Source: Duncaniella freteri
Lineage (GTDB): Bacteria; Bacteroidota; Bacteroidia; Bacteroidales; Muribaculaceae
Assembly (NCBI RefSeq): GCF_004766125.1
Contig: NZ_SJSA01000001.1
Coordinates: 372,001 to 436,000, forward strand
Direction: 5' to 3'
Length of the DNA: 64,000 nucleotides
The notes under the pieces were generated by a model that worked only from the letters and a program-made list of their open reading frames with translations, searched no databases and had not been told where the DNA came from. A program made the translations under genes and the position numbers. This document shows, in pieces, positions 17,106 to 25,760 of the stretch (its first letter is position 1; every line of letters begins with the position of its first letter).

Positions 17106-19487
17106 TTATTGTTTTTCGGGGGCAACAAGCCTTAAGTTATACACGCCTCCGGCTGTGTTGCCCTTATTGCTCTGGAACTTCACTTTTATGAACTCCTTTC
17201 CGTCGATCATCGATGCCGGAATCGGATACTCCACATCGACAAACTCCTCTTTGTTCCACTTCCCTCCGACATTCTCATCAGTCAGAAGCGTGTCATCGAT
17301 AAATATCGAGAAAGCGCGCTTGCCACCTTCATTACCCCAATAACGGACACGGAGAGCAAGCTCCGACTTTCCTGACGGTTTCATTCTGTAGGTGAAGAAA
17401 CCTCCGTCAGAGGCATCACGCCATGCAACACCGTAATTCACACCTGAGTTTGACCGTTCACTCTCCATAAAGTGATCGGCTTCTGGCTGCTGTTCACCAG
17501 TGTTGACAGCATCCACCGTACGGCGGTCAAGCGCGAGCATTGCCTCCTCGGCAGCTCGTTCACGCTCAAGATATGCATTGTATTCGGCAGGGGTCATCAT
17601 GAGCCAGTACATCATATAGCGACAATCGTGCAGACGTGCAAAAGGCTGAAGAGTCAGCTGCTGCGACGGATCGGACGTAACACCTTTCACCACATAAGTC
17701 ATCCCCTTGCCGGGAACTGCCTCGGCTGAAGAGAGGCGGGAAAGTATGTCGGAACGCTCTCCGACAAGGATGGGAGTATCAAACACCGACACCAACGGAC
17801 CGCCTGCAATGTGAGCCCAACGGCTGTCATCGGCCACAAGTCCGTTCAGCCCCTCCGTGCCATAGGATGCACCGAGAACAATAGGGCCTCTTACTATAGA
17901 AACATATTCAGGGAGATTCGGCACCTCCTCAAGACGCATCTCCATCGGCAGATTCACCTCTACCACATCGCCATTCTTCCATTTACGGTCAATCGCTACA
18001 TACGATTCAGGCTTCGCATCAACAGTATAAGCCTTTCCGTTGACCTTAACAGTCATACCCTTGCACCACCCCGGATAGCGCACCATGATAGGAAAGCGGC
18101 GAGCCTTGCGTGTAGAGATTGTTATTCGGGTGGACTCACTGTCGGGGAAAGCCGTCTCCTGAGTGACGGTTACGCCTTTTTCCTTCCAGTTAAGACGCGA
18201 TGGCATAAAGAGGTTCACATAAAGAGAGTCCGACTCATGGGTATATATAAACTGTCCGTACTTACCATGGTTCTCCATACCTGTGCCCACACAGCACCAC
18301 ATCGCAGCGTTGGGCTGGGAATACACACGGTAATGCCCGGGGCGTGCGGATGTGAAGTACACATATCCGCCATGATCAGGATGCTGCGACGAAAGGATAT
18401 GATTGTAGAGTGCACGTTCATAGAAGTCGGCAAGATGTGCATCAGGCGACATGCGGAACAGCCCCTCGGTGAGTTTGAGCATATTGTTTGTATTGCAGGT
18501 CTCCGGACCTTCGCGATCGGTAACATAGCTCTTACAATCCTCTTTGGAAGCGAAATGCTCACGACGGCTGTTGCCTCCTATCGAGAGCGAGCGTGTGTCA
18601 GCAACAGTGTGCCAGAAGAAACGTGACGCGTCATAGTAATCCGCATCACCGCTGAGCTCGGCAATACGCTGGTAACCCACAACCTTGGGCACCTGAGTAT
18701 TTGCATGCTTGTTGTCGAGGTTGTCAACACCTGCCACCATGCTGTCGAGAAGCCAATGATGGGAGAAACGCTTTGCTGCATCAATATAACGGCTGTCGCC
18801 TGTCATCGCATAGGCATCGGCATACACCTCGTCCATGCCGCCAAACTCGTTGCCCAGCATCGACTCCATGCTCTTATCGTCAAGCGGAGCTATGACAGTA
18901 AGCCCCCAGTCGCAGAATTTAAGGAACATATCCCTGGCAGTCTCGTTCCCGGTGTACACCCATGCGTCACGCAGTCCGGCATACGTCTTGTGCACATTGT
19001 ACCATGGCACCCAGTACTTCCATATAAGGTCAACATTCCCTTTTCGCAGCTCGTCCCACAGCCTGGCTCCATCGGGCACACCACCCACATAGCCGTCGCC
19101 GTTTGCGTCCTGACAACGCTTAAGCTCCGAGATCACATAGTCCATACGTTCCTTAAGCTCCGGAACACCTGTAGCGGCATAATGGATGGCGAGTGCCGAA
19201 AGATAATGTCCGCCGACATGTCCGTCAAGCCCATCCCAGCAAGGGAAGCTTTCAGCCTTGGGAGTGAGACCTGCCTCCTTGAGATATGGGGCAAGCAGCC
19301 TGTCCGTGTCATACTTCAGAAGCACATGCACATTGAGGTCACACGCATGCTTGAACGGACCGTCAAGCAACTCAACGTCCCCGAGAGGGAACTCATTGTC
19401 GTAAAGTCTGTCCTGAGCCTGGACACACAGATGCGCCGACATGAACATCATCGGCACGATCCAGGATTTAATATTAATTTTCTTCAT
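17106..19487 (-). CDS. GH127 beta-L-arabinofuranosidase-type enzyme
   Basis: 793 residues from ATG 19487 (MKKINIKSWIV signal peptide); a GTG three codons upstream is less likely. The (alpha/alpha)6 barrel covers about 30-430, then beta-sandwich domains, and a C-terminal DUF6805-like beta domain follows about 660-793. GH127 catalytic marks are E329 and C331 in EGPETCNTNN and the Cys pair C398-C399 in WCCVGTGMENHG. In characterised GH127 enzymes one Cys of this pair is the nucleophile and the others bind zinc. The expected activity is on beta-L-arabinofuranose or, in DUF1680 relatives, other pentose side chains of arabinoxylan. It is separated from GH98 by an intrinsic terminator and coupled tightly to the following GH43. 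Confidence 0.92.
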   Translation of the reverse strand: MKKINIKSWIVPMMFMSAHLCVQAQDRLYDNEFPLGDVELLDGPFKHACDLNVHVLLKYDTDRLLAPYLKEAGLTPKAESFPCWDGLDGHVGGHYLSALAIHYAATGVPELKERMDYVISELKRCQDANGDGYVGGVPDGARLWDELRKGNVDLIWKYWVPWYNVHKTYAGLRDAWVYTGNETARDMFLKFCDWGLTVIAPLDDKSMESMLGNEFGGMDEVYADAYAMTGDSRYIDAAKRFSHHWLLDSMVAGVDNLDNKHANTQVPKVVGYQRIAELSGDADYYDASRFFWHTVADTRSLSIGGNSRREHFASKEDCKSYVTDREGPETCNTNNMLKLTEGLFRMSPDAHLADFYERALYNHILSSQHPDHGGYVYFTSARPGHYRVYSQPNAAMWCCVGTGMENHGKYGQFIYTHESDSLYVNLFMPSRLNWKEKGVTVTQETAFPDSESTRITISTRKARRFPIMVRYPGWCKGMTVKVNGKAYTVDAKPESYVAIDRKWKNGDVVEVNLPMEMRLEEVPNLPEYVSIVRGPIVLGASYGTEGLNGLVADDSRWAHIAGGPLVSVFDTPILVGERSDILSRLSSAEAVPGKGMTYVVKGVTSDPSQQLTLQPFARLHDCRYMMYWLMMTPAEYNAYLERERAAEEAMLALDRRTVDAVNTGEQQPEADHFMESERSNSGVNYGVAWRDASDGGFFTYRMKPSGKSELALRVRYWGNEGGKRAFSIFIDDTLLTDENVGGKWNKEEFVDVEYPIPASMIDGKEFIKVKFQSNKGNTAGGVYNLRLVAPEKQ

Positions 19488-19511
19488 AGATTCCACAAAA
19501 TAAATAAAAAA

Positions 19512-19559
19512 AGAGGATGTATCATAATTATATCAATATATAATTACGACACAACCTCT
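19512..19559 (-). terminator. Intrinsic terminator between GH98 and GH127
   Basis: On the minus strand arms 19559-19538 and 19533-19512 pair over about 22 nt with three mismatches around a 4-nt loop. They are followed by seven T and a T-rich tail. The GH127 ATG is only 24 bp beyond. Being inside the operon, it should reduce readthrough into the last two enzymes. Confidence 0.75.
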
Positions 19560-19598
19560 CTAAAGGGATTTATCATACAAGATAACTCTTGCCCGATG

Positions 19599-22442
19599 CT
19601 ACTCTACGGCTTCGACAATTACATTGTCAAGATAGAGTTCGCATGAACCTGTGGCATTTGCCTTAAGTTCTATCACGTTAGATCCTGCATTGAGATATGC
19701 CGCTGTTGAGTTTACATACCATACTGTCTTGTCGCCACCCGACTGAGTGAACTTTGGAGACCCAACCTTCTCACCATTTACATAAAGGTCGTAGTTGGTG
19801 ACGTCGGCTGACTCGGCACGATAGCGGAACTTGATGGCATATCGACCCTCGGTGAGCACACTCACCTCATCACGGACAGCCACATTGCTGCCGGTGCCCA
19901 TGCGGAGATAGCCCTGACCGGTGTAGTTACGCACATCCTTGTCATATCCGCTTGTGACACGTCCATCATATTCGATGTTCTTGAAATCGAACACCTCTGC
20001 CTCATGCTGACGCGGACCATGATAAAGTTGCGGGTTTCCAGGCATCTGAATAGTCGAGTAGGTGTACTCTGTGAGACGGCCGGTACCATTGCCCGAACAG
20101 TTCACTGTGATATCGACAGGACCGTTGTGGTCCACAGTGAGAGTGAGAACGCCGTCAGCCCACGACTCGCTCACCTTGGCTGTAGCCTCGGCACGAGGGG
20201 TAAACTGAACAGAAGGCTTCGATGTCGCGCCATTGATCTTTATTATCGATCTTGTGGACTTTCCGTCCTCCTGATACTTGGTGAGATAGAAAGTGACACG
20301 GTCGCTGTACTCCTTCCATACGGTGGTCGCGAAAGTCTCCAGTGTGAACTCTACATTCTCGCAAGTATTATACTTGAACGGCACCTTGGCACTCTTGACA
20401 GAGTTCCAGGGGTTATATGTCACCCAAGTGTTCTCATGACGTCCGGCAAAGAGATCGCCGGTGTATTCGCTGGGGAACACACGGTTGAGTTCACGAGTCT
20501 TGTCCGATGTATTGGACCAGGAGTTTATGATCTCCGACTGATTGCGCACATACTTGAATTTCTTAGCCATATCTCCGGCAAACTCAGCCACCACAGGTAT
20601 AGCCGGGTAACGTCCTGTCTTGCGAAGATAGAAGAAATTCTCCTCACGTCCGCCATCATGGTCCAAGGCACCGATACCCTGGTGGAACCACTTCGGCAAG
20701 CAGTACTTGTCAAGATCCGAACCGCCAGCGATATCCTGTATAACGGCATACTTGCATCGTGCGATCACCTCATCACGAGTGAGGAGACGGATAGTACCGT
20801 CAATGATCTTACGATAGAGATCTATATTGATATTGCGGAACTGTGCGAAAGTATCCCAGCTACGGGTCTTGTAACCGTCGGAGACATCAATGATGCCGGT
20901 CTCCTTGAAGTCCTGACGCCATATCAGCTCAGGACCGTCATATACGGTCTGACCTGTGAGAGTGATATGCTCAAGAGTGAGAGCGGCTCCAAGTGCCACA
21001 GGGAATGTATTGTCCTGCTCCCAGTTGGGGATACCATAGTAAGCAGCAGCCTTCTCATTGAACGCACACTGGTCGAATCGGAGTCCGTAGTTGCCTGCAT
21101 GACCTGAGAGCCATACACCCATACTTGCAGCCTCCACCTCATAGAACATGGAGGACTGGGTGTACTTCTCACAATATATGAAATTCTCGGGATACAGAGC
21201 TGTGGTGCGGGCAAAGTCGGGATTACGCTTGATCATAGCCACAGGATTGATCGGAGCTGACCACTGGTTGGAGCAGAAACTTACCGTCAGATAGCCGCCA
21301 TACTCATGAGTGAGCTTGAGAAGCTCGTTCCAGTGAGCCACACGCTGTAGCCATGATGGTGAATAAAGGGCATCGGTTGAATCAAAGCCCCAGAACTGCT
21401 CGCAGTAGTTGAATCCGAGGAAGTTGGGATATGTGAAGAATTCCTTGTACATACCGTACTTCTCCTCATCGAACTGAGAGTAGGTCTCAACATCAGGGAA
21501 ATGGCTGTAACCGCCCGACGAAGGCTGGATCATAGCCCAGAGATTATGCTCGCCACAGCTGCGGAGCCATGATTTCACAAGCTCGTAGCCATATTCGCTC
21601 ACCTTGAACCGTCCTGTTGATTCATCGTGGCTCACAGAGAGCGAAAGGTTGAATATACAGTATGGACGCACATCCTCTGGTATAAGGCTGATGATCTTCT
21701 CAGGGTCGGCATAGTTCCAGCAGTCGATATGCACAAACCATGCCGGATGATCGGCATCGATGGGTCGACGCAGGCTTCCGGTGATAGGCACATCGGGAGG
21801 AGTGCTGCCTCCGCCTGCCGCAAGTTGCAGCGGCTCGGTATCGTCAGAGAAATATACAGTGACATTCTCGGGATCGGATATGTCTACAGTGCTAATGGCA
21901 CTGATCTGCTCTCCGCGTGAAGCCGGACGCAACACAGTCTTGCCATAGTCAAGGGCGTCCACCACCCAATCTCCGTTCTCATTGATGCTCACGCGCGGAG
22001 TCACAGCCTTGGCTCCGGTGACATTGATCTTCTCACCGGCACGTGTCGCCGAGGTGAGCCATTCACCGTCGATGGTCCAATAGTACACACCATCCTCATC
22101 GGGCATAGCTGCTACAGTGGGAGTATAGGTGTCGGGCTGCTGCGGAAAATCAGCAAGAGCCCCCACCTTGGTCCTGAGCGACACAGTGTTGCCGTCGGAG
22201 AATTCTACCATAAAGCCAGCATCGTCAGGAAGTACGGTTGTCTTGCGTACCTTGGAGCCTGTCTCCTTTGCCTGCACAAAGCTACGCACTGCCGCGATAT
22301 TGGCATTTATGTTATCGACCGGAGTCTCCACAGCCTCAGGCTTAAGCACCGGAGCTGTGAACTCCTTGTCGTCACACCCGGTGAACATCACCGAGAGTGC
22401 CGACAGGAGTACAGCGGTCGAGAATAAATGATTGATTTTCAT
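19599..22442 (-). CDS. GH98 endo-xylanase-type surface lipoprotein
   Basis: 947-residue lipoprotein (lipobox SVMFTGC). The N-terminal region, about 30-215, has two DUF4988-like small beta units (FSDGNTVSL, DGVYYWTIDGEW). The GH98 catalytic barrel is about 228-570 (HPAWFVHIDCWNYADPEKI, then GFNYCEQFWGF with the probable acid Glu). The GH98 C-terminal beta region follows, then a jelly-roll CBM35/CBM6-like module about 800-947 (RQHEAEVFDF ... ELYLDNVIVEAV). GH98 was first known for blood-group antigen cleavage. In the Bacteroides ovatus large xylan locus a GH98 is an endo-xylanase that needs heavily substituted chains. The neighbourhood here favours that role. It sits 21 bp after the GH10-like gene and is probably cell-surface exposed. 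Confidence 0.88.
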   Translation of the reverse strand: MKINHLFSTAVLLSALSVMFTGCDDKEFTAPVLKPEAVETPVDNINANIAAVRSFVQAKETGSKVRKTTVLPDDAGFMVEFSDGNTVSLRTKVGALADFPQQPDTYTPTVAAMPDEDGVYYWTIDGEWLTSATRAGEKINVTGAKAVTPRVSINENGDWVVDALDYGKTVLRPASRGEQISAISTVDISDPENVTVYFSDDTEPLQLAAGGGSTPPDVPITGSLRRPIDADHPAWFVHIDCWNYADPEKIISLIPEDVRPYCIFNLSLSVSHDESTGRFKVSEYGYELVKSWLRSCGEHNLWAMIQPSSGGYSHFPDVETYSQFDEEKYGMYKEFFTYPNFLGFNYCEQFWGFDSTDALYSPSWLQRVAHWNELLKLTHEYGGYLTVSFCSNQWSAPINPVAMIKRNPDFARTTALYPENFIYCEKYTQSSMFYEVEAASMGVWLSGHAGNYGLRFDQCAFNEKAAAYYGIPNWEQDNTFPVALGAALTLEHITLTGQTVYDGPELIWRQDFKETGIIDVSDGYKTRSWDTFAQFRNINIDLYRKIIDGTIRLLTRDEVIARCKYAVIQDIAGGSDLDKYCLPKWFHQGIGALDHDGGREENFFYLRKTGRYPAIPVVAEFAGDMAKKFKYVRNQSEIINSWSNTSDKTRELNRVFPSEYTGDLFAGRHENTWVTYNPWNSVKSAKVPFKYNTCENVEFTLETFATTVWKEYSDRVTFYLTKYQEDGKSTRSIIKINGATSKPSVQFTPRAEATAKVSESWADGVLTLTVDHNGPVDITVNCSGNGTGRLTEYTYSTIQMPGNPQLYHGPRQHEAEVFDFKNIEYDGRVTSGYDKDVRNYTGQGYLRMGTGSNVAVRDEVSVLTEGRYAIKFRYRAESADVTNYDLYVNGEKVGSPKFTQSGGDKTVWYVNSTAAYLNAGSNVIELKANATGSCELYLDNVIVEAVE

Positions 22443-22463
22443 AATCTCGATTTAGGGGATAAT

Positions 22464-24650
22464 TTACTTAGTGAGTCCGTTTACAAGCCCCTCGTAGATA
22501 TAGTTGCGGTTACCGCCACCTGCCCACGGAGCTACGTATGAACCATCCTCAAGCACTTTGGAGAGATTGAATCCTATGGCGTTCTCGCCGAGGGCTGCCT
22601 TGTAAGCCTTGATCACCTCAGCATAATACTCGCCGATAGCACGACGCTCAGAGATGTTGATTGTCGAGGGATTCACGCCAAGATTGTTGCGGTCGATCAC
22701 ACGCACTGCAAAGTCGGAGATACGTACTGGCTTGCCAAATGCCGAGAGAGCCTGCATTGCAGCCACAGCCTCAGCTTCAAGTCCCTCCTGGGTAGCGTAA
22801 TCCTCGGAGAATGTTGACGAGAGCACAAGGTTGACAGCATCGACAGTCACACCCTTCTGCTCAAGAGCCTCAATCACTCTCTTGAGTTCGGCTATCTCGG
22901 CAGGAGTGTTATCACTGATAACGAGAGTCTGGCTTACAAAATAACGCATATCTGATGCGGCATTCTCATTGATCTTTGCCTGAACCTTTGCCACATAGTC
23001 CTCGCCGATGTAGTCAGCCCAGTTGAACGCCGCTGACTCGTCATCGAACGGCTCGTCATAGATGATCATATCGGTCACCTTGTCACCTGTAGCGGCAGTC
23101 AGACCGTCGATCCACTTGTCAAACTCTCCGCCTATGATCTCGGCTTTCTCTTCAGGAGTCTTTTCAATCACAGTATCCTCGGTAGACACCACACGCTTGA
23201 AGGTGTAGTTGTCGAGATAGTAGAATCCTGCGCCTGTTGCAGAGCCGACTGCAAACTCAAATTCGGTAAGAGCCTTCTCCTCTTCGGTAAGTTCAAGGTA
23301 TCTTGATGGATCGCTTGAGTCAACGAACGACAGACGTATACCTCCACGCGCCCACGGACCACCTTCGGTAGCTCCTGACGATGCAGCATTGGCACCTGTA
23401 AACTCCCTGCCGTTGATTATGAATCTCATACCTCCGCCATACTGACCTTTGATAGTTTTCATATCCACCTGGAACATCTCATAATCACCCAGCTTATGAC
23501 CGTTGGGAAGCTTTATTGTTACCTTAGCAAACGACTGTTTGACAGGAGCCTCAGCAGTACCTACCTGGAGAACCTTTCCGCTCTTTCCTTCGGGGTCATC
23601 TACAATCTTTGCCACTCCGCCATTGGTAGTGGGATAGTCTTTGCCGATATTGTCACCCTCGAAATCGAGAACATTGTCAAGACCTGTGTCATCGCCTGCA
23701 ACCTCCCATTTGATTTTCACATTGTCGATATAGTAGTTACCTGAACCGGTAGCCGATCCGATAGCCATCTTGAATGTGTTCTTGTCAAGGTCAGACTGAC
23801 TGAACTTACCCGGCTCGAAGGCGAGCTTGATAAGTCCGCGGCCCCACTTGTTGTCCTCGCAGCCAAAAGAGGTGCAATTGCCATACGCCATTTCGGTGCC
23901 CTCGATAGTAAGACGCAGACCGGCACCATACAGACCGCCTGAACCCGGAGCCTTGATGTCAAATACCACCATCTTAAGATGTGCGAGAGTCTTGCCCTCA
24001 GGCATTGTCACCTCAAATGTAGGCAATGAATATGCAGCAACATTCCCCTCAGCACCTACATGCAGCACATGACCGCTCTCTCCGTCGGGGTCCTCCTCGA
24101 CAGTAGAGACACTTCCGCCTGTCATGGGATAGGTCTTACCAAGTTCATCACTCTCGAAATCGGTCAGCACAAACTCACCGACCTCAGGCTCAACAGGCTC
24201 GTAAGGTATCACTATAGGAGCGATAAGCTTTTTGAGATAATCGGCAGGGAGATTGCTCGCTGAGCAGAGAGCAGGGCCGAACACCGACACACCGGCCTCG
24301 CCGGCGGTCGATATAAGGCTTGAGAGAGAGGAGAAATTGTAAACGCCTTCCTCATTGATGAGCTTGGCTGGAGTAAATAGCCCGGGGGCCTCTACCTGAG
24401 TATAGTTTGTGGCAACAATGCTGTATGCAAGCTTCTTGGATGCAAAATCCTCAGGTGATACAGACACGCCGAAAGGCACACCCGCCTTTGAGGCATATTC
24501 TGTGAGGACATCATACTTGCTGAGAGCAGCCTCCATCTCGGCGTCGTAGGGGACGTCGGGAGTGGGGATGGTGACATCATAGTCCTCATCGCAGGAGGTG
24601 AATCCTGCGAGAGCGACTGCCAATGCCATGGTTATTTTAATATGTTTCAT
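22464..24650 (-). CDS. GH10-like surface lipoprotein with two inserted CBMs, probably non-catalytic
   Basis: 728-residue lipoprotein (GFTSC). N-terminal GH10 barrel strands (about 38-150) are interrupted by two tandem beta-sandwich modules of about 150 residues (about 160-315 and 325-490, both opening DFE.D..GK.YP), then the barrel resumes (about 500-728). This is the layout of Prevotella Xyn10C, and the gene occupies the same place after the SusE-like gene. Compared with active GH10 the key residues are changed. The His/Trp strand GHxLxWHSQ reads FGPALCSASN. WDVVNE reads MIIYDE (acid Glu kept at E533). The QxH strand reads VNLVLSST. The nucleophile strand ITELD reads ISDFA (Asp 646 for Glu). 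The Trp of strand 8 is gone. Hence a glycan-binding pseudoenzyme is inferred; the fold assignment is by eye. Confidence 0.8.
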   Translation of the reverse strand: MKHIKITMALAVALAGFTSCDEDYDVTIPTPDVPYDAEMEAALSKYDVLTEYASKAGVPFGVSVSPEDFASKKLAYSIVATNYTQVEAPGLFTPAKLINEEGVYNFSSLSSLISTAGEAGVSVFGPALCSASNLPADYLKKLIAPIVIPYEPVEPEVGEFVLTDFESDELGKTYPMTGGSVSTVEEDPDGESGHVLHVGAEGNVAAYSLPTFEVTMPEGKTLAHLKMVVFDIKAPGSGGLYGAGLRLTIEGTEMAYGNCTSFGCEDNKWGRGLIKLAFEPGKFSQSDLDKNTFKMAIGSATGSGNYYIDNVKIKWEVAGDDTGLDNVLDFEGDNIGKDYPTTNGGVAKIVDDPEGKSGKVLQVGTAEAPVKQSFAKVTIKLPNGHKLGDYEMFQVDMKTIKGQYGGGMRFIINGREFTGANAASSGATEGGPWARGGIRLSFVDSSDPSRYLELTEEEKALTEFEFAVGSATGAGFYYLDNYTFKRVVSTEDTVIEKTPEEKAEIIGGEFDKWIDGLTAATGDKVTDMIIYDEPFDDESAAFNWADYIGEDYVAKVQAKINENAASDMRYFVSQTLVISDNTPAEIAELKRVIEALEQKGVTVDAVNLVLSSTFSEDYATQEGLEAEAVAAMQALSAFGKPVRISDFAVRVIDRNNLGVNPSTINISERRAIGEYYAEVIKAYKAALGENAIGFNLSKVLEDGSYVAPWAGGGNRNYIYEGLVNGLTK

Positions 24651-24674
24651 GGGAATTCAGAAAAGATGTTAAAC

Positions 24675-25706
24675 CTATTTAACTTCTATGGTCGGATAAA
24701 CCGCCTGTACGCCACGGTTGCGGAGCACGAGGGTGTCGTTGGTCTTGAGCGACCATCCGGGAGTAGTCACAGTGTATTCCAGATAGAGCGCATCGCGATC
24801 CTCGTTGTTGATCACATTCTTTTCGCCGTTCTCTACGAAGCGACCGGTGCCTGTGATGGTGACAGCCGGATCGGTGGAAGAGAGGGCGCAAGTGCCATCC
24901 TCGGCAAATGTCAGCTTGAGGGTGTAGTTGTACACGTGGTCGCCGTCAGTCTTGGTGGAAAGCGCGAGAGTGCACTCCTTATATCCGGCAGTAACAACGC
25001 TAACCTGCTCATCCTTGATTACATCCGATGCCTTGCGCACTATCTCGGTGCTCACACCGTCGACAGTAAGTATGTCCTTGCCGCTACGCAGATAGATTGC
25101 ATGCCACGGATTCACATAACGCACAAAGTAGAGAGTGTAGTCCTTGGGGGCAACAGTCCAGTCGGAAGAAACGAGACGGTTAGGATTCTCCACCATAGGC
25201 TTGCCCTGTAGGATAGAGTCCACTCCGATAGCACTGTTCATGACCAGCGGAAGCACATAGTTGAAATCAAGAGCCTTGGGGTCATTGAAGAAAGCATCGG
25301 TCAGTCTCACATTCACACCGCCGTCCATCGATCCCGAGGGGATAGTGATAGCGTTGCTTTCGAGGGTATAATAGCTCTCAGGCAGAGGGAGCACCTTCCT
25401 GCCACCGAAATCGGACGACAGGTACAGTCCGTCACAGAGCGACTCATCAACCGAGATGTTGATTACACGGTTCTTTGAGTTGGAGTAGGCACCACCCATC
25501 ACAGCCTTCACATACATGATGTGCTGATTGTCGAGCGTGAGATCGATATCGCTGTCACGGCCAAGCTCAATAGTGCGACCCACACGCTGATTGGCGAAGT
25601 ACACCGCCTGATAATCGAAATCAGGGAACTCATTGTCACCGTTGTGGCAAGAGGTTACGGCCATCGACGCGGCCAGTGCGAGAGTCAATATTTTAAAGGT
25701 TTTCAT
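24675..25706 (-). CDS. SusE-position surface glycan-binding lipoprotein (DUF1735/DUF4361-like)
   Basis: 343-residue lipoprotein with lipobox AVTSC. The N-terminal DUF1735-like immunoglobulin domain is about 30-150 (YQAVYFANQRVGRTIELG, then ITIPSGSMDGGVNVRL), the middle linker about 150-190, and the C-terminal lipocalin- or DUF4361-like beta domain about 195-343. No catalytic motif. In xylan loci of Prevotella and Bacteroides the gene right after the second SusD is a binding lipoprotein (XusE type) that helps SusCD capture the polymer, and position, size and domain order all agree. Aromatic residues along the C-terminal domain could form the binding platform. The assignment to the SusE-like class is sure, xylan as ligand is inferred. 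Confidence 0.85.
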   Translation of the reverse strand: MKTFKILTLALAASMAVTSCHNGDNEFPDFDYQAVYFANQRVGRTIELGRDSDIDLTLDNQHIMYVKAVMGGAYSNSKNRVINISVDESLCDGLYLSSDFGGRKVLPLPESYYTLESNAITIPSGSMDGGVNVRLTDAFFNDPKALDFNYVLPLVMNSAIGVDSILQGKPMVENPNRLVSSDWTVAPKDYTLYFVRYVNPWHAIYLRSGKDILTVDGVSTEIVRKASDVIKDEQVSVVTAGYKECTLALSTKTDGDHVYNYTLKLTFAEDGTCALSSTDPAVTITGTGRFVENGEKNVINNEDRDALYLEYTVTTPGWSLKTNDTLVLRNRGVQAVYPTIEVK

Positions 25707-25760
25707 TATGATTCTAAATGATAGATTAAGTTAATGAACTTATTATCCGGGGTTACATGA

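Noticed and set aside
20004..21107. 367-codon open frame on the + strand inside GH98
   Set aside because: Antisense shadow of a well-supported gene; composition without family features. Similar long shadows at 18705-19646 and 17811-18626 were dropped for the same reason.
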